A DNA stretch of 64,000 bases, taken from NCBI RefSeq assembly GCF_003591515.1, contig NZ_QZCG01000004.1:62001-126000 (forward strand), read 5' to 3'. The stretch's first letter is position 1. The number at the start of each line of letters is the position of its first letter. Positions 28,970-38,557 of this stretch are shown one piece after another. The stretch comes from Paracoccus onubensis (lineage in GTDB: Bacteria; Pseudomonadota; Alphaproteobacteria; Rhodobacterales; Rhodobacteraceae). The notes below the pieces were generated by a model that was not told the origin of the DNA, did no database searches, and saw nothing but the letters and a program-made list of their open reading frames with translations. Position numbers and translations under genes: made by a program.

Positions 28970-28995
28970 TCCGGGACGCATATCGGCGTCCCGGA
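28970..28995 (+). other. Intercistronic hairpin between fliC and flaF
   Basis: TCCGGGACGC and GCGTCCCGGA are perfect 10-bp arms around ATATCG, 21 bp after the fliC stop. The following bases (TCTCCTAACATTT) are not a real U-run. It probably stabilises fliC mRNA or gives partial termination, which would yield more flagellin than FlaF/FlbT. Confidence 0.6.
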
Positions 28996-29027
28996 TCTCC
29001 TAACATTTCAGTCCGGGAACGACTAAC

Positions 29028-29393
29028 GTGAGCGCGATTGCAACATCCTCATCGCATGGTTACGGCGCGCAGATTACGCGCACCCCCCGTGACACGGAAT
29101 ACGACGCCTTAGCCCGCGTCACCCGCCTGTTGCGAAACGCATCCGCAGATAACGATCATTTGAAGATCATCGATGCCGTGGATCACAATAATCGCCTTTG
29201 GACCATTCTGTCTTCGGATCTGCTGAGTGAGGGTAATAAACTTCCGGATAATGCCAAGGCCGGGCTGTTGTCGCTTGCCGATTTTTCGCTTCGACACGGC
29301 CGCGCTGTCATGTTTCGAAAGCTTTCCGTCGACGTTCTGATCGATATCAATATGTCAGTCATGAAAGGTTTGCGTGGCGAGGTGCAGGCATGA
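29028..29393 (+). CDS. flaF: Flagellar biosynthesis regulator FlaF
   Basis: 121 residues. The FlaF family pattern is visible: YGAQITRTPRDTEYDALARVTRLLRNA near the start, DHNNRLWTILSSDLLSEGNKLPDNAKAGLLSLADFSLRHG in the middle, and DVLIDINMSVMKGL at the end. In Caulobacter FlaF is needed for flagellin secretion and synthesis and opposes FlbT. The start is GTG at 29028 with GGGAA 8 nt upstream. Its stop overlaps the flbT ATG (ATGA). Confidence 0.88.
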   Translation: MSAIATSSSHGYGAQITRTPRDTEYDALARVTRLLRNASADNDHLKIIDAVDHNNRLWTILSSDLLSEGNKLPDNAKAGLLSLADFSLRHGRAVMFRKLSVDVLIDINMSVMKGLRGEVQA

Positions 29394-29824
29394 GCGGTCT
29401 TACTCTCAAACTGAACCCGAATGAACGCATCCTGATCAACGGCGCGGTCATCGAAAACGGCGCCCGTAGAACCAGCTTTACGATCAAGACGCCAAATACC
29501 CATATTCTACGCCTGAAAGACGCGATTCATCCGGATGATGCCAAAACTCCGGTTTCCCGAGCCTGCTATATCGCACAGCTTCTGATCGCTGGTACCACGG
29601 ATCCCGATCGGGGCCGCAAGCAACTGATAATCGCCATAGAACAGCTTAGCCAGGTCTTCGACGACCGTGACAGCCGCATCCTTCTAAGCGCAGCAAGTGA
29701 GCATGCAGTTGCGAATAACGCCTATCGCGCGATGCGCAAGCTGAAGGAACTGCTGCCCAGAGAGGCGCGGCTTTTCGCCGCTCAGGATCAACACGATCCT
29801 GTAAGACGGAGCTCCGCCGGATAA
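29390..29824 (+). CDS. flbT: Flagellin translation repressor FlbT
   Basis: 144 residues. Family pattern: LTLKLNPNERILINGAVIENGARRTSFTIKTPNTHILRLKDAI at the N-terminus, then a helical part with ARACYIAQLL-like and AIEQLSQVFDDRDSRILLSAA. FlbT binds the flagellin mRNA leader and promotes its decay in Caulobacter. The 4-bp overlap with flaF couples translation. A possible RNA target is the hairpin at 27989-28008. Confidence 0.9.
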   Translation: MSGLTLKLNPNERILINGAVIENGARRTSFTIKTPNTHILRLKDAIHPDDAKTPVSRACYIAQLLIAGTTDPDRGRKQLIIAIEQLSQVFDDRDSRILLSAASEHAVANNAYRAMRKLKELLPREARLFAAQDQHDPVRRSSAG

Positions 29825-29937
29825 GCTGCCGGATTGGTGTCGTGCGAACGCGCGACGCCGATGAGCTGCGCACTTGCCCGTCAGAGCGGTCCCACCCGGG
29901 TCGCTTTGAAAACACGGGTCCGATCGGGTAACGACGC

Positions 29938-30192
29938 CTAAACCATTCCCAAAGCTTCCTTATAGAGCTCCAGCACCGCTTCTTCCTCGGCCAGTTGATC
30001 CTTGTCTTTCTTTCTCAAGGAAATGATCGATTTGAGCGCCTTGGCATCGAAGCCGCGACTTTTGCTTTCTGCGAATACTTCCTTGATCTGATCGGCGATA
30101 TCTTTCTTTTCCTGCTCCAGCCTTTCGATACGCTCGACGAATTGCCGCAACTCGTCCGCGGTGACCTGATAGGTTTCAGCCTGCATGTCCAT
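29938..30192 (-). CDS. gapR: DUF2312 / GapR-type nucleoid-associated protein
   Basis: 84 residues, mostly coiled-coil: TADELRQFVERIERLEQEKKDIADQIKEVFAESKSRGFDAKALKSIISLRKKDKDQLAEEEAVLELYKEALG. This matches DUF2312, whose Caulobacter member GapR binds overtwisted AT-rich DNA ahead of forks and RNA polymerase. The ATG at 30192 has AAGGA 7 nt upstream and is preferred over a GTG at 30207. Convergent with flbT; the 113 bp between them hold no clear terminator. Confidence 0.9.
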   Translation of the reverse strand: MDMQAETYQVTADELRQFVERIERLEQEKKDIADQIKEVFAESKSRGFDAKALKSIISLRKKDKDQLAEEEAVLELYKEALGMV

Positions 30193-30566
30193 TTCATCTT
30201 CCTTCACAAACCGGATCGGGTTCTTTCAGCGTTCAGCGAATTTCGAAGTTCGCATGCCGTTATTTCAAGCCATTGTTCAGAATTCAAAATGCATCGTCTC
30301 TGCATGTATTGGCGTGAACGACTGGTAACCGGGCTGCAGGAAGCTGATCACCCTCTGTTTCCCGCGCTGTTCAGTCAATTCCACGATGCACCATATTCAC
30401 TGTCATCTCTTTCATCGCCAGCCCACCCGGACGGGCGGTGCCCCCTGACGAGCATCCAATAAGCACATCCGTCACGAATTTGAAGCCTGAAGCCGAAGAT
30501 TTCAGTCGGTATGGGCATCCCGGCAGGGACCTGCATGCTGTTGCGCCCGGCGCATCGCCATCGATC
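30193..30566. other. 374-bp gap between gapR and recN
   Basis: Open frames here are short or antisense and lack ribosome sites and family features. I see no tRNA, terminator or repeat. It should contain the gapR promoter and the recN 3' untranslated region. Confidence 0.5.
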
Positions 30567-32219
30567 TCATTCCGATCCGTCCAGCAAGGATCTCGCTGCC
30601 GCCTTGGCGGCATCGGTCACCTTGTCTCCTGACAGCATCCGGGCAATTTCCTGCACCCGCGCCTCGGGGTTCAACTCTGCAACGGCCGAGGTCGTGATGC
30701 CGTCTTCGACCGATTTCGAGACAAAGAAATGCCTGTCGCCCAATGCGGCCACCTGCGGGGAATGGGTTACGACCAAAACCTGCGCATCCTGTGCCAGTTT
30801 CTTCAATCGCCTTCCGACCGCATCAGCCGTCGCGCCGCCAACGCCCCGATCAATCTCATCGAAGATCAGCACAAACGCATCGTTTCCCCGTGCCAGACAT
30901 ACTTTCAGCGCAAGCAGAAAACGCGACAACTCGCCCCCCGAAGCAATCTTGTCCAGGGGTCCGGCAGGAGCTCCCGGATTGGTTGCCACCGTAAATGCAA
31001 CATCGTCCTGACCATCGGAGCCCGGATCGCCTTGGGTAATGCCGGTCTGGAAAACGGCGCGTTCCATCTTCAGCGGTGCAAGCTCGGCCATCACCGCCTT
31101 GTCAAGGCGGACGGCAGCCTCACGACGTATCGCCGTCAAGGCATCCGCCTCGGTCTGCCATTCACGTTCCGACGCCTCGGCCTGTTTGCGCAGTTCCGTC
31201 AATGACTGCTCACCTGAAACAATCCGTTCAAGCCGTACACGAAGATCGTCGCCAAGACCTGCCAGATCGTCCGGCAGAACATCGTGCTTTCGGGCAAGAG
31301 CCCGGAGCGCAAACAGCCGTTCTTCGCTGGTTTCCAGTTCGTGGGGATCGAATTCCATTTCCGAAAGCGCGGCTTCGACGCCGGCATAAGCTTCACCCAG
31401 CTCAACCAGTGTACGCGACAGAGCAGAGATCGGGGCATCCAGCCGTCCTTCTGCCGAGTCTGCCGCCCCTTCAAGCCAGCGATTTGCGTCCAGAATTGCG
31501 GATTCGGCCCCTTCGACCCCAAGAAGTTGCAAGGCGCGGGCGACATCTTCCCGGATTCGCGCAGCGGCCTGCATGCTGCGCCGGCGCGTATCCAGTTCTG
31601 CTTCTTCGCCGGGCCGTGGGGCAAATTCGTCCAGTTCCGCAACCGCATGGCGAAGGAAATCCTCTTCCTCGCGGGCCTTGGTCAAAGCTGCCTCGGCTTC
31701 GGCCAGCCTGCGCCGGGCATCGCGCCGGGATGCCCATGCTTGCCGGACCGGCCCCTTGTCGATCCGCGCAAATGCATCCAGCAGCGCAGCATGCCCGCGT
31801 GGATTCAGCAAACCACGATCATCATGTTGACCGTGTAACTCGACCAGATATTCCGACAGCTTGCGCAATACCTCGCCAGAGCTTCGCCTGTCATTGATCC
31901 AGCCGGTCTTTCGTCCATCCGCGCCATTCACGCGGCGCAGGATCAGCTCATTTTCTTCACATTCGATTCCGGCCTCGGCCAGTATCCCCCGCGCCGGATG
32001 ATCTTTCGGAAGGTCGAACACTGCTGTCACTTCGCCCTGAGCCGCACCCGTCCGAACCAGATCGGCACGTCCGCGCCAGCCCAGAACAAAGCCCAGACAA
32101 TCCAGGAGGATCGACTTGCCCGCGCCGGTTTCGCCGGTCAGTACATTCAGCCCCGGCTGAAACTCCAGATCCAGCCGGTCGATCAGCAGCATGTCGCGGA
32201 TGTCCAGCGATTGAAGCAT
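30567..32219 (-). CDS. recN: DNA repair protein RecN
   Basis: SMC-like ATPase that aids double-strand break repair by recombination. 550 residues. Walker A GETGAGKSILLDCL is near residue 30; two coiled-coil arms lie between about 150 and 365; the C-terminal head has the ABC signature region KIASGGELSRFLLALK and Walker B FVLIFDEIDRGVGG. Start at 32219 (MLQSLDIRDMLLID) has a GGAAAG site upstream. It lies 31 bp after bamD on the same strand. No LexA box was recognised directly upstream. Confidence 0.95.
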   Translation of the reverse strand: MLQSLDIRDMLLIDRLDLEFQPGLNVLTGETGAGKSILLDCLGFVLGWRGRADLVRTGAAQGEVTAVFDLPKDHPARGILAEAGIECEENELILRRVNGADGRKTGWINDRRSSGEVLRKLSEYLVELHGQHDDRGLLNPRGHAALLDAFARIDKGPVRQAWASRRDARRRLAEAEAALTKAREEEDFLRHAVAELDEFAPRPGEEAELDTRRRSMQAAARIREDVARALQLLGVEGAESAILDANRWLEGAADSAEGRLDAPISALSRTLVELGEAYAGVEAALSEMEFDPHELETSEERLFALRALARKHDVLPDDLAGLGDDLRVRLERIVSGEQSLTELRKQAEASEREWQTEADALTAIRREAAVRLDKAVMAELAPLKMERAVFQTGITQGDPGSDGQDDVAFTVATNPGAPAGPLDKIASGGELSRFLLALKVCLARGNDAFVLIFDEIDRGVGGATADAVGRRLKKLAQDAQVLVVTHSPQVAALGDRHFFVSKSVEDGITTSAVAELNPEARVQEIARMLSGDKVTDAAKAAARSLLDGSE

Positions 32220-32250
32220 GGCTTCTTTCCGGCTGCTGTGGCCTAGCAGC

Positions 32251-33102
32251 TCACAGCCATTTCCCTTGAACCACCTGACGATAGACATTGGTCAGCCAGC
32301 TATCCCCGCGCGCTTCGGCCGTCAGACCGCGCCCACGCAACTGACGATATGCATCCGTATAGAATGGGGAAGACTGGAAGTTATGTCCAAGAATGGCGCC
32401 TGCGGTCTGCGCTTCATCCGTCAGACCAAGCGCAAGATAGGCCTCGACCAGACGCATCAATGCCTCGGGCGTCTGTGTGGTCGTCTGATATTCCTCGACA
32501 ACGACACGGAACCGGTTAACCGCCGCCGTATAATGGCCACGCTTCAGGTAATAGCGCCCGATCTCCATTTCCTTGGCAGCCAGATGGTCGAATGCGAGAT
32601 CGAATTTCAGGATCGAGCTGCGGGCATATTCCGAGTCGGGATATTCCTCGATCACCTCACGCAGCGCCACCAGCGCCTGGAAGGTCAGTCCCTGGTCGCG
32701 CCCGACCTCATCGATTTGGTCGTAATAGGAAAGCGCAAGCAGGTATTTGGCATAAGCCGCATCCTGATCGCCGGGATAGGTCGCGATGAAACGTTGGGCA
32801 GCACCCCGCGCCTCTTCGTAATCACCCGCCCGGTGATACCCATAGGCCTGCATGATCAATGCCCGCTTGGCCCATTCGGAATAGGGGTAAAGCCGTTCGA
32901 CCTCACTGAAATAATGAACGGCGTCTTCGGGCTTGCGATTGTTCTCAAGCTCGTATTCGCCACGTTTATAGATCTGCTCGGCAGTGAAGCGTTCCAGATT
33001 CTGCTTGTCATCATCCGAATCACGCAGAGCAGAGCACCCTGCGAGAGTCATGCCTGCCAGAACAGCAGCCATCAAGGAAGCCGAGAATTTCGAGCGCACC
33101 AT
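32251..33102 (-). CDS. bamD: Outer membrane protein assembly factor BamD
   Basis: Lipoprotein partner of BamA in outer-membrane protein insertion. About 283 residues. Lipobox LAGC after MVRSKFSASLMAAVLAGMT (lipidated cysteine near residue 23). TPR repeats follow: AEQIYKRGEYELENNRKPEDAVHYFSEVERLYPYSEWAKRALIMQAYGYHRAGDY. The ATG at 33102 is preferred to a GTG at 33108 because of its spacing from AGG. Downstream of the lpxC terminator, so it may have its own promoter. Confidence 0.95.
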   Translation of the reverse strand: MVRSKFSASLMAAVLAGMTLAGCSALRDSDDDKQNLERFTAEQIYKRGEYELENNRKPEDAVHYFSEVERLYPYSEWAKRALIMQAYGYHRAGDYEEARGAAQRFIATYPGDQDAAYAKYLLALSYYDQIDEVGRDQGLTFQALVALREVIEEYPDSEYARSSILKFDLAFDHLAAKEMEIGRYYLKRGHYTAAVNRFRVVVEEYQTTTQTPEALMRLVEAYLALGLTDEAQTAGAILGHNFQSSPFYTDAYRQLRGRGLTAEARGDSWLTNVYRQVVQGKWL

Positions 33103-33226
33103 CTTCACCTGCCCAACGATTCTGCTGTGCCGCCGCCCTTTAGGTCTGGCAGCCGCAACCTCCTAGCACAGAACATCAGGGGGCGCAAAATGGCAATCCT
33201 TTGAAAATCACAAAAGAATTTTCCGG

Positions 33227-33259
33227 TGAAAAATGGCCCTGTCGCTGATAGGGCCATTT
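33227..33259 (-). terminator. Intrinsic terminator of lpxC
   Basis: AAATGGCCCT and AGGGCCATTT are perfect 10-bp arms, with a TTTTT run on the minus strand, 31 bp past the lpxC stop. It separates the division cluster from bamD-recN. Confidence 0.85.
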
Positions 33260-33289
33260 GGGGTCGAAACATGCATAAAGACCCGTGCA

Positions 33290-34222
33290 TCACCGCACGA
33301 GAAGCTCGCCCTCGGCCGCATAGCGATAGTTGGCGACGCCGGCGCCCGGCAGGCGTTCTTCAAGCGAAGGTGAGCAGATTTCCCACGTCCACGCGGTCGG
33401 ATCGGCGAATAATTCACGCAGCAGGCGGTTGGTCATCGCATGACCTGCCCGATGCCCGGTATAACGCGCCAGAAGCGGAGCACCGGCAAGCGCCAGATCG
33501 CCCATCGCATCAAGCATCTTGTGCCGCACGGCCTCATCCCGATGGCGCAATCCGCCCGGCGACAGCACCTGCGCGCCGTCGACAACCACCGCGTTCAGAT
33601 AGGTACCGCCCAAAGCCAGCCCGCTTTTGCGCATCGCATCCACATCCGACTGCCGGCAGAAGGTCCGGCTATCCGCCAATTCGCGCAGGAATGCGCCATT
33701 GGCCATATCCAGGCGCTTTTCCTGATGGCCGATTGCCTCGTCCACGAAATCGATACCGAACTCGATCTCAAGATGATCGGCAGGGCGCAGTCTCGCAAAG
33801 CTCTCGCCGTCGCGCACCTCGACAGGGCGCAAGACGCGAATCGCACGCAGCGGCTCGGCATGCATCTCGATACCCGTACGCAGGATACCGGCAACGAAAG
33901 GCGCAGCGGATCCGTCCAGAATCGGCACCTCGGGCCCGTCGACTTCGATCAGGGCGTTATGGATACCCGTACCCGCCAGCGCCGCCATGATATGTTCAAC
34001 CGTGGAAAGCGTCTGACCTTGCCCGTTATCAAGCAAGGTGCACAGTTTCGACGGAGTCACGAAATCCCATCTTGCAGGGATATCAACCGACGGCTTCAGA
34101 TCGATCCGGCGAAACACGATGCCATGACCAGCCGGTGCGGGACGAATCTCCAGACGAGCCGGGGCACCCGAGTGCAAGCCGACTCCTTCAAAGATCACAT
34201 TCGTTTTTAGCGTTGCCTGCAT
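33290..34222 (-). CDS. lpxC: UDP-3-O-acyl-N-acetylglucosamine deacetylase
   Basis: Zn2+ enzyme for the committed step of lipid A synthesis. 310 residues. Zinc ligands: His in LSTVEHIMAALAG (near residue 78) and His/Asp in RHKMLDAMGDL. TGHRAGHAMTNRLL near the C-terminus carries the catalytic histidine region. The start MQATLKTNVIFEGVGLHSG is standard. It lies after ftsZ with a terminator in between, so it probably has its own promoter in the 228-bp gap. Confidence 0.96.
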   Translation of the reverse strand: MQATLKTNVIFEGVGLHSGAPARLEIRPAPAGHGIVFRRIDLKPSVDIPARWDFVTPSKLCTLLDNGQGQTLSTVEHIMAALAGTGIHNALIEVDGPEVPILDGSAAPFVAGILRTGIEMHAEPLRAIRVLRPVEVRDGESFARLRPADHLEIEFGIDFVDEAIGHQEKRLDMANGAFLRELADSRTFCRQSDVDAMRKSGLALGGTYLNAVVVDGAQVLSPGGLRHRDEAVRHKMLDAMGDLALAGAPLLARYTGHRAGHAMTNRLLRELFADPTAWTWEICSPSLEERLPGAGVANYRYAAEGELLVR

Positions 34223-34389
34223 GGTCCAGCCTGCCTTTGTTCTTTTCCGGAAACAGAGTTCTTCCGGTAGCTATCCAGCTAAGACGAGCCACACAGAGGT
34301 TCAATTAACGAATTATGAACGTTTGTAACATTCGCAGCCGCTTTGAAGATATCAACACACATACCCCCTATAGACATCTGATTAAGAAC

Positions 34390-34417
34390 AAAAAAAGAGC
34401 CGCTGACTGCGGCTCTT
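34390..34417 (-). terminator. Intrinsic terminator of ftsZ
   Basis: AAGAGCCGC-AGTCA-GCGGCTC on the minus strand followed by TTTTTTT, 34 bp past the ftsZ stop. Confidence 0.88.
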
Positions 34418-34450
34418 CCCGAATCATTATCGGTTAAATTTGTGATACGC

Positions 34451-36043
34451 TCAATTTGCCTGACGGCGCAGGAAAGCAGGAATCTCGACATTGTCCTCGG
34501 CATGATCGGGACTGGCGAGGTCATCGAAATCCGTTTCCTGCTGGCGGTTGCGGGCCGCCACACGCTCGTTGACACGCTCTGCGATCGAGGATGCCGCAGG
34601 TTTCGTCTGTCCGCCCTGATCCTGATGTCCGGCCATTCTTTCAAGCATCCGGCCCAGACCGCTCATCCGGCTTTGAATGCCCTTGGAATCGGTTTCAGGC
34701 TGTTGCGGCTTGCGTTCCTTGCGCTCGGCCATGGGCGCGCCCTGCTGCTCGACCGCTCTGCGCAGCCGCTCCTGCACTTCTGGCCGGGGCTGGCCTGCCG
34801 GGCGGCTGGGAGCAACGAAATCATCGGGGTTGTCGTCGATATGAACCGCAGCCGTACGGGCCGGCGCACGGCCCTGCCAAGCCGGAGGCGGAAGGTCGTC
34901 ATCAATGGCCTGCTTCGCGGCGAGTTCAGTTTTTTCGCTGACAGCCGCCGGAATACGGCGTGGCGGCACGGCCAGATCGGCATCCGCCTCTGCATTCGCT
35001 TCGCGCATGACGGGCGGGTTCTGGGTCAATGGCTCGGCCATGCTGCGACGAGGCGCAGGCACATCTTCGATGGCGGCAGACGCGTCGATACCGGTCGCCA
35101 CGACCGATACGCGAAGCGATCCTTCCATATCCGGATCCAGCGTCGAACCGACGATGATATTCGCGTTGCCATCCACCTTGTCGCGGATGACATTGGCGGC
35201 CTCGTCCAGTTCGAACAGGGTCATGTCATAGCCGCCGGTGATATTGATCAGAACGCCCTTGGCGCCATTCAGGCTGATCTCGTCCAGAAGCGGGTTGGCA
35301 ATGGCGCGCTCCGCGGCCTCTTGCGCCCGATTCTCGCCCGCAGCCTCGCCGGTTCCCATCATCGCCTTGCCCATTTCATCCATGACGGCGCGAACATCGG
35401 CGAAATCAAGGTTGATCAGGCCCGGACGAACCATCAGGTCCGTCACGCCCTTGACGCCCTGATACAGAACATCGTCTGCCATGGCGAAGGCTTCGGTAAA
35501 GGTGGTCTTTTCATTCGCCAGCCGGAACAGGTTCTGGTTGGGAATGATGATCAGCGTATCGACGACCTTCTGAAGCGATTCGACGCCTTCTTCGGCCTGA
35601 CGCATCCGCTTCGTTCCCTCGAACTGGAACGGCTTCGTCACGACGCCGACGGTCAGGATGCCCATCTCGCGCGCGGCCTGCGCGATGATCGGCGCAGCCC
35701 CGGTGCCGGTGCCGCCGCCCATCCCGGCTGTGATGAAGCACATATGGGCGCCCATCAGATGATCGACGATATCCTCGATCGTTTCTTCAGCAGCCTTCGC
35801 GCCGATGATGGGTTTGGCGCCTGCGCCAAGACCCTCGGTCACTTTCGGCCCCATCTGCACGCGGCTGGTCGCCCGGGACTGGGCAAGCGCCTGAGCGTCG
35901 GTATTCGCAACCACGAACTCGACCCCGTCGAGTTGCTTCTCGATCATGTTGTTGACCGCGTTGCCGCCCGCACCACCAACACCGAAAACGGTGATGCGAG
36001 GCTTCAGCTCTTGTTCGTCGTTCATCATCAGATTGAGGTTCAT
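34451..36043 (-). CDS. ftsZ: Cell division protein FtsZ
   Basis: Tubulin-like GTPase that forms the division ring. About 530 residues. GTP-binding [11 protein letters not shown]-terminal [17 protein letters not shown] and the catalytic [11 protein letters not shown] are intact. A long disordered linker rich in Pro, Ala and Glu (about 320-510) precedes the C-terminal anchor peptide [12 protein letters not shown] that binds FtsA. The start at 36043 ([19 protein letters not shown]) matches the family and follows AGGCGGAA; an in-frame ATG at 36070 lacks a ribosome site. The 231-bp leader has two GANTC sites and inverted repeats. Confidence 0.97.
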   Translation of the reverse strand: MNLNLMMNDEQELKPRITVFGVGGAGGNAVNNMIEKQLDGVEFVVANTDAQALAQSRATSRVQMGPKVTEGLGAGAKPIIGAKAAEETIEDIVDHLMGAHMCFITAGMGGGTGTGAAPIIAQAAREMGILTVGVVTKPFQFEGTKRMRQAEEGVESLQKVVDTLIIIPNQNLFRLANEKTTFTEAFAMADDVLYQGVKGVTDLMVRPGLINLDFADVRAVMDEMGKAMMGTGEAAGENRAQEAAERAIANPLLDEISLNGAKGVLINITGGYDMTLFELDEAANVIRDKVDGNANIIVGSTLDPDMEGSLRVSVVATGIDASAAIEDVPAPRRSMAEPLTQNPPVMREANAEADADLAVPPRRIPAAVSEKTELAAKQAIDDDLPPPAWQGRAPARTAAVHIDDNPDDFVAPSRPAGQPRPEVQERLRRAVEQQGAPMAERKERKPQQPETDSKGIQSRMSGLGRMLERMAGHQDQGGQTKPAASSIAERVNERVAARNRQQETDFDDLASPDHAEDNVEIPAFLRRQAN

Positions 36044-36072
36044 GGTTTCCGCCTGTCTGTCGCTGATCATCG

Positions 36073-36097
36073 CGGGTGTGATTCACCCGTCCGAATC
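36073..36097. promoter_or_regulatory. Palindrome with two GANTC methylation sites in the ftsZ leader
   Basis: CGGGTG-TGATT-CACCCG at 36073-36089 is an inverted repeat with GATTC in its centre (36080-36084). A second GANTC, GAATC, is at 36093-36097. In Caulobacter, CcrM methylation of GANTC with GcrA controls ftsZ. Conservation of that control here is inference. Confidence 0.45.
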
Positions 36098-36158
36098 CCT
36101 GTTATTAGGATGATCGTAACGAATATGGCTTTCCCCGTCACCCGAAAAACACAATCTG

Positions 36159-36199
36159 ACCGCAAAATATTGCGGTTATTACCGCAACTCTCGGCGGTA
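36159..36199. repeat. Two adjacent inverted repeats between ftsA and ftsZ
   Basis: ACCGCAA-AATA-TTGCGGT at 36159-36176, then TACCGC...GCGGTA at 36180-36199. The second begins with another ACCGCAA copy at 36181. They could be protein-binding sites or, in RNA, tandem small hairpins. No U-run follows on the minus strand. Confidence 0.65.
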
Positions 36200-36274
36200 T
36201 CTTGCCAAACTACCCGAATATGGTGGTTGAGCTTGGCACCCCACCAATTCCACGCCGCACCAGAGCCGGCGCGT

Positions 36275-37609
36275 CTACCAGTTGTTGCGGAACCAGCGAT
36301 ATGCACGGCGCAGGCTGCGCGCCGGATAGCTGTCCGCCGGCATCTCGAAATCCCACCATTCATCCTGCGGATGAGCGGCGAACAAGGCCAACCCGACCGC
36401 GCTTGAAAAACTGGGATCCGTCAGCTGATGTGCCAGCCCATCGATACGCAAGGGACGTCCGCAACGAATATTCGGCCCAAGGATTCGCGTCGCCAACCCG
36501 TCCAGCCCCGGAATCTGACTGCCGCCCCCGGTCAAGACGATCTGCTGACTGGGCATGTGATCGAATCCTGCTGCATCAAGGGTTTGGCGCACATTTTCCA
36601 GAATTTCTTCAACTCGGGGGCGCATGATCCCGATCACATCCGCACGGCTGACGGTGCGGCGATCTGCTTCCCAGTCGCCGGTATCGCCCCCGACCTCGAT
36701 CATCTCGCGATCATCCCGACCGGTCGCCTCGACTCCTCCGTTCAACGTCTTCAGGCGCTCGGCCACCGGAAGCGAAACGCGCAGCCCTTGGGCAAGATCC
36801 TGCGTGATGAGATTTCCGCCGATTCTAATATTATCCGAGAAGATCATGTGTTTCTTAACAAAAATCGAAACGCCAGTGCCGCCACCGCCAAAATCGATAC
36901 ATGCGGCCCCCAGTTCCTGCTCATCTTCGACAAGCCCCGCGCGCGCCGATGCGTAGGAAGCCGAGGCAATTCCAGCCAGCTCCAGATCGCAGCGGCGAAT
37001 GCATTGCACCAGATTGCCGATGAGATCGCCGTCGATCGTCAGCACATGCATATCGCAGGCCAGTTTATTGCCCGCGTGATCCCGCGGATCCGACAGACCG
37101 CTGCGGTTATCCACTGCGAAATTCACCGGCTGGGCGTGCAGAACTTCTCGTCCCCGTCCGAAGTCGGGAACCTCGCAGGATGCAAGCACCGAGGCGACGT
37201 CATGTTCGGTCACTTTGCCGGATTCGAGTACGATCTGGCCATCCAGTCCATAAGATGACGGCTGCCCCCCCGACATGCAGGCAATGACATGATCAACCCG
37301 AACGCCGGCCAGCTTCTGCGCCGCCGCCACCACTGTGCGAATCGCACGCTCGGTCTCGGCCATGGTCTCGATCTCGCCCTTACGCACCCCACGCGAACGG
37401 GTCGAGGCCGCCCCGATCACCCGGAAATTCGCCTGCCCGGCCATGGGTCCGACGCCATCGGTTTCGCGCATGGTTCCCGAACCATCGAATTTCAGCACCA
37501 TGCAAGCGATCTTCGAGGTGCCGATATCCAGGATCCCGATCACCCCGCGTTGCAGGGCTGCCCGCCGCATGTTCCGCATAGCCCGCTGCGTCTGATACAG
37601 TTCCGCCAC
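36275..37609 (-). CDS. ftsA: Cell division protein FtsA
   Basis: Actin-like ATPase that anchors FtsZ to the membrane. 444 residues. Phosphate-1 motif GILDIGTSKIACMVL, the SHS2/1C domain region (VDHVIACMSGGQPSSYGLDG), phosphate-2 CIDFGGGGTGVSIF and adenosine motif IVLTGGGSQIPG. The C-terminal SLRRAYRWFRNNW is an amphipathic membrane helix. The start is GTG at 37609 with a G-rich site 7 nt upstream, 3 bp after the ftsQ stop. Confidence 0.95.
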   Translation of the reverse strand: MAELYQTQRAMRNMRRAALQRGVIGILDIGTSKIACMVLKFDGSGTMRETDGVGPMAGQANFRVIGAASTRSRGVRKGEIETMAETERAIRTVVAAAQKLAGVRVDHVIACMSGGQPSSYGLDGQIVLESGKVTEHDVASVLASCEVPDFGRGREVLHAQPVNFAVDNRSGLSDPRDHAGNKLACDMHVLTIDGDLIGNLVQCIRRCDLELAGIASASYASARAGLVEDEQELGAACIDFGGGGTGVSIFVKKHMIFSDNIRIGGNLITQDLAQGLRVSLPVAERLKTLNGGVEATGRDDREMIEVGGDTGDWEADRRTVSRADVIGIMRPRVEEILENVRQTLDAAGFDHMPSQQIVLTGGGSQIPGLDGLATRILGPNIRCGRPLRIDGLAHQLTDPSFSSAVGLALFAAHPQDEWWDFEMPADSYPARSLRRAYRWFRNNW

Positions 37610-37612
37610 TGT

Positions 37613-38557
37613 TCAGCCCCCCTTTTCTTCTTCTAATGGCTTTCCATCCGGCCCCAGCAAAGGCTGCCCTCGCGCCGAACGGATCGTGTTCTGTGCATCG
37701 GTCCCAAGCTGGACGATCGGACGCGACGGATTCCGCAGATCGACCACGCGGATATCCCGGCCCAGAATATCCTCCGCCTGATGCATCGCGATTGCGGCGC
37801 CCAGAGCCGTTACCGCGCCTTCCGCAGGCAGTTTGATCTGCTGTCCCTTGTCCAGAACCAAATCCCAGCGGCGCTCGCCCCGGCGTACCAGTCCGCGCAC
37901 ACGCGGAAGGATCGGCCCGGCAGCATCGATCAGTTCCAATGCCTCTTCGCTGGCCTGATCCGCGCCCACGCCGGCGATCAATGGCAGATCCCGGCGAACA
38001 TCACGCGAAGTCACCCCGGCCACCCGGTGCCCGGTGGCATCCAGCATCTCGATCCCGCGGGGATGTCTCCAAAGCAATGCAGGGACGCGCTCTTTCACCA
38101 CCGCCGACAGCACGCCGCCGGGCTTGATCCGCAAATCAATATCTTCAATGGCGTCGAGTTGCAGAACCTGCAGGCGCAGTGCCACCAGATCTATATCAAA
38201 GCTGGAAGCGGGAAGATCGATCGGCAACATTCCCCGCAAGGCCTTGTCAACCGCAGGCGAGGCACCCTCGATCGTCATCATCTTGACCTGAAAGGCATCG
38301 CGGCTCTGGATCTTCTCGACCACTCCGGCGATCCCGTCGGTCAGCATTGCACGGCGCCCCTCATCCGCCATCCATAGCCCGGCGGTCATCGCGATCAGAA
38401 AAGCGGGCAAGCCAACCCGGACCACCCGCCGGTAAAGCGGTGTCAGCCACATCCGTTCGAGCCGATATTTCAGGCGAGAAGGCGCAGGATCCCGCTTGGG
38501 CCGCGGCAAAGGCGGTTCTGACTGACGCCCGGGACGATGGTCGATCACGAATGACAC
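37613..38557 (-). CDS. ftsQ: Cell division protein FtsQ
   Basis: Bitopic divisome protein, 314 residues. A basic cytoplasmic N-terminus, one membrane helix ([20 protein letters not shown]), then a POTRA domain ([30 protein letters not shown]) and the beta domain ([22 protein letters not shown]). The start is GTG at 38557 with GGAGG 7 nt upstream. It overlaps the end of ddl by 13 bp, so translation is coupled. Confidence 0.93.
   Translation of the reverse strand: MSFVIDHRPGRQSEPPLPRPKRDPAPSRLKYRLERMWLTPLYRRVVRVGLPAFLIAMTAGLWMADEGRRAMLTDGIAGVVEKIQSRDAFQVKMMTIEGASPAVDKALRGMLPIDLPASSFDIDLVALRLQVLQLDAIEDIDLRIKPGGVLSAVVKERVPALLWRHPRGIEMLDATGHRVAGVTSRDVRRDLPLIAGVGADQASEEALELIDAAGPILPRVRGLVRRGERRWDLVLDKGQQIKLPAEGAVTALGAAIAMHQAEDILGRDIRVVDLRNPSRPIVQLGTDAQNTIRSARGQPLLGPDGKPLEEEKGG

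Noticed and set aside
34442..36406. 654-codon plus-strand open frame opposite ftsZ
   Set aside because: Antisense frame of a conserved GC-rich gene; no recognisable protein features.
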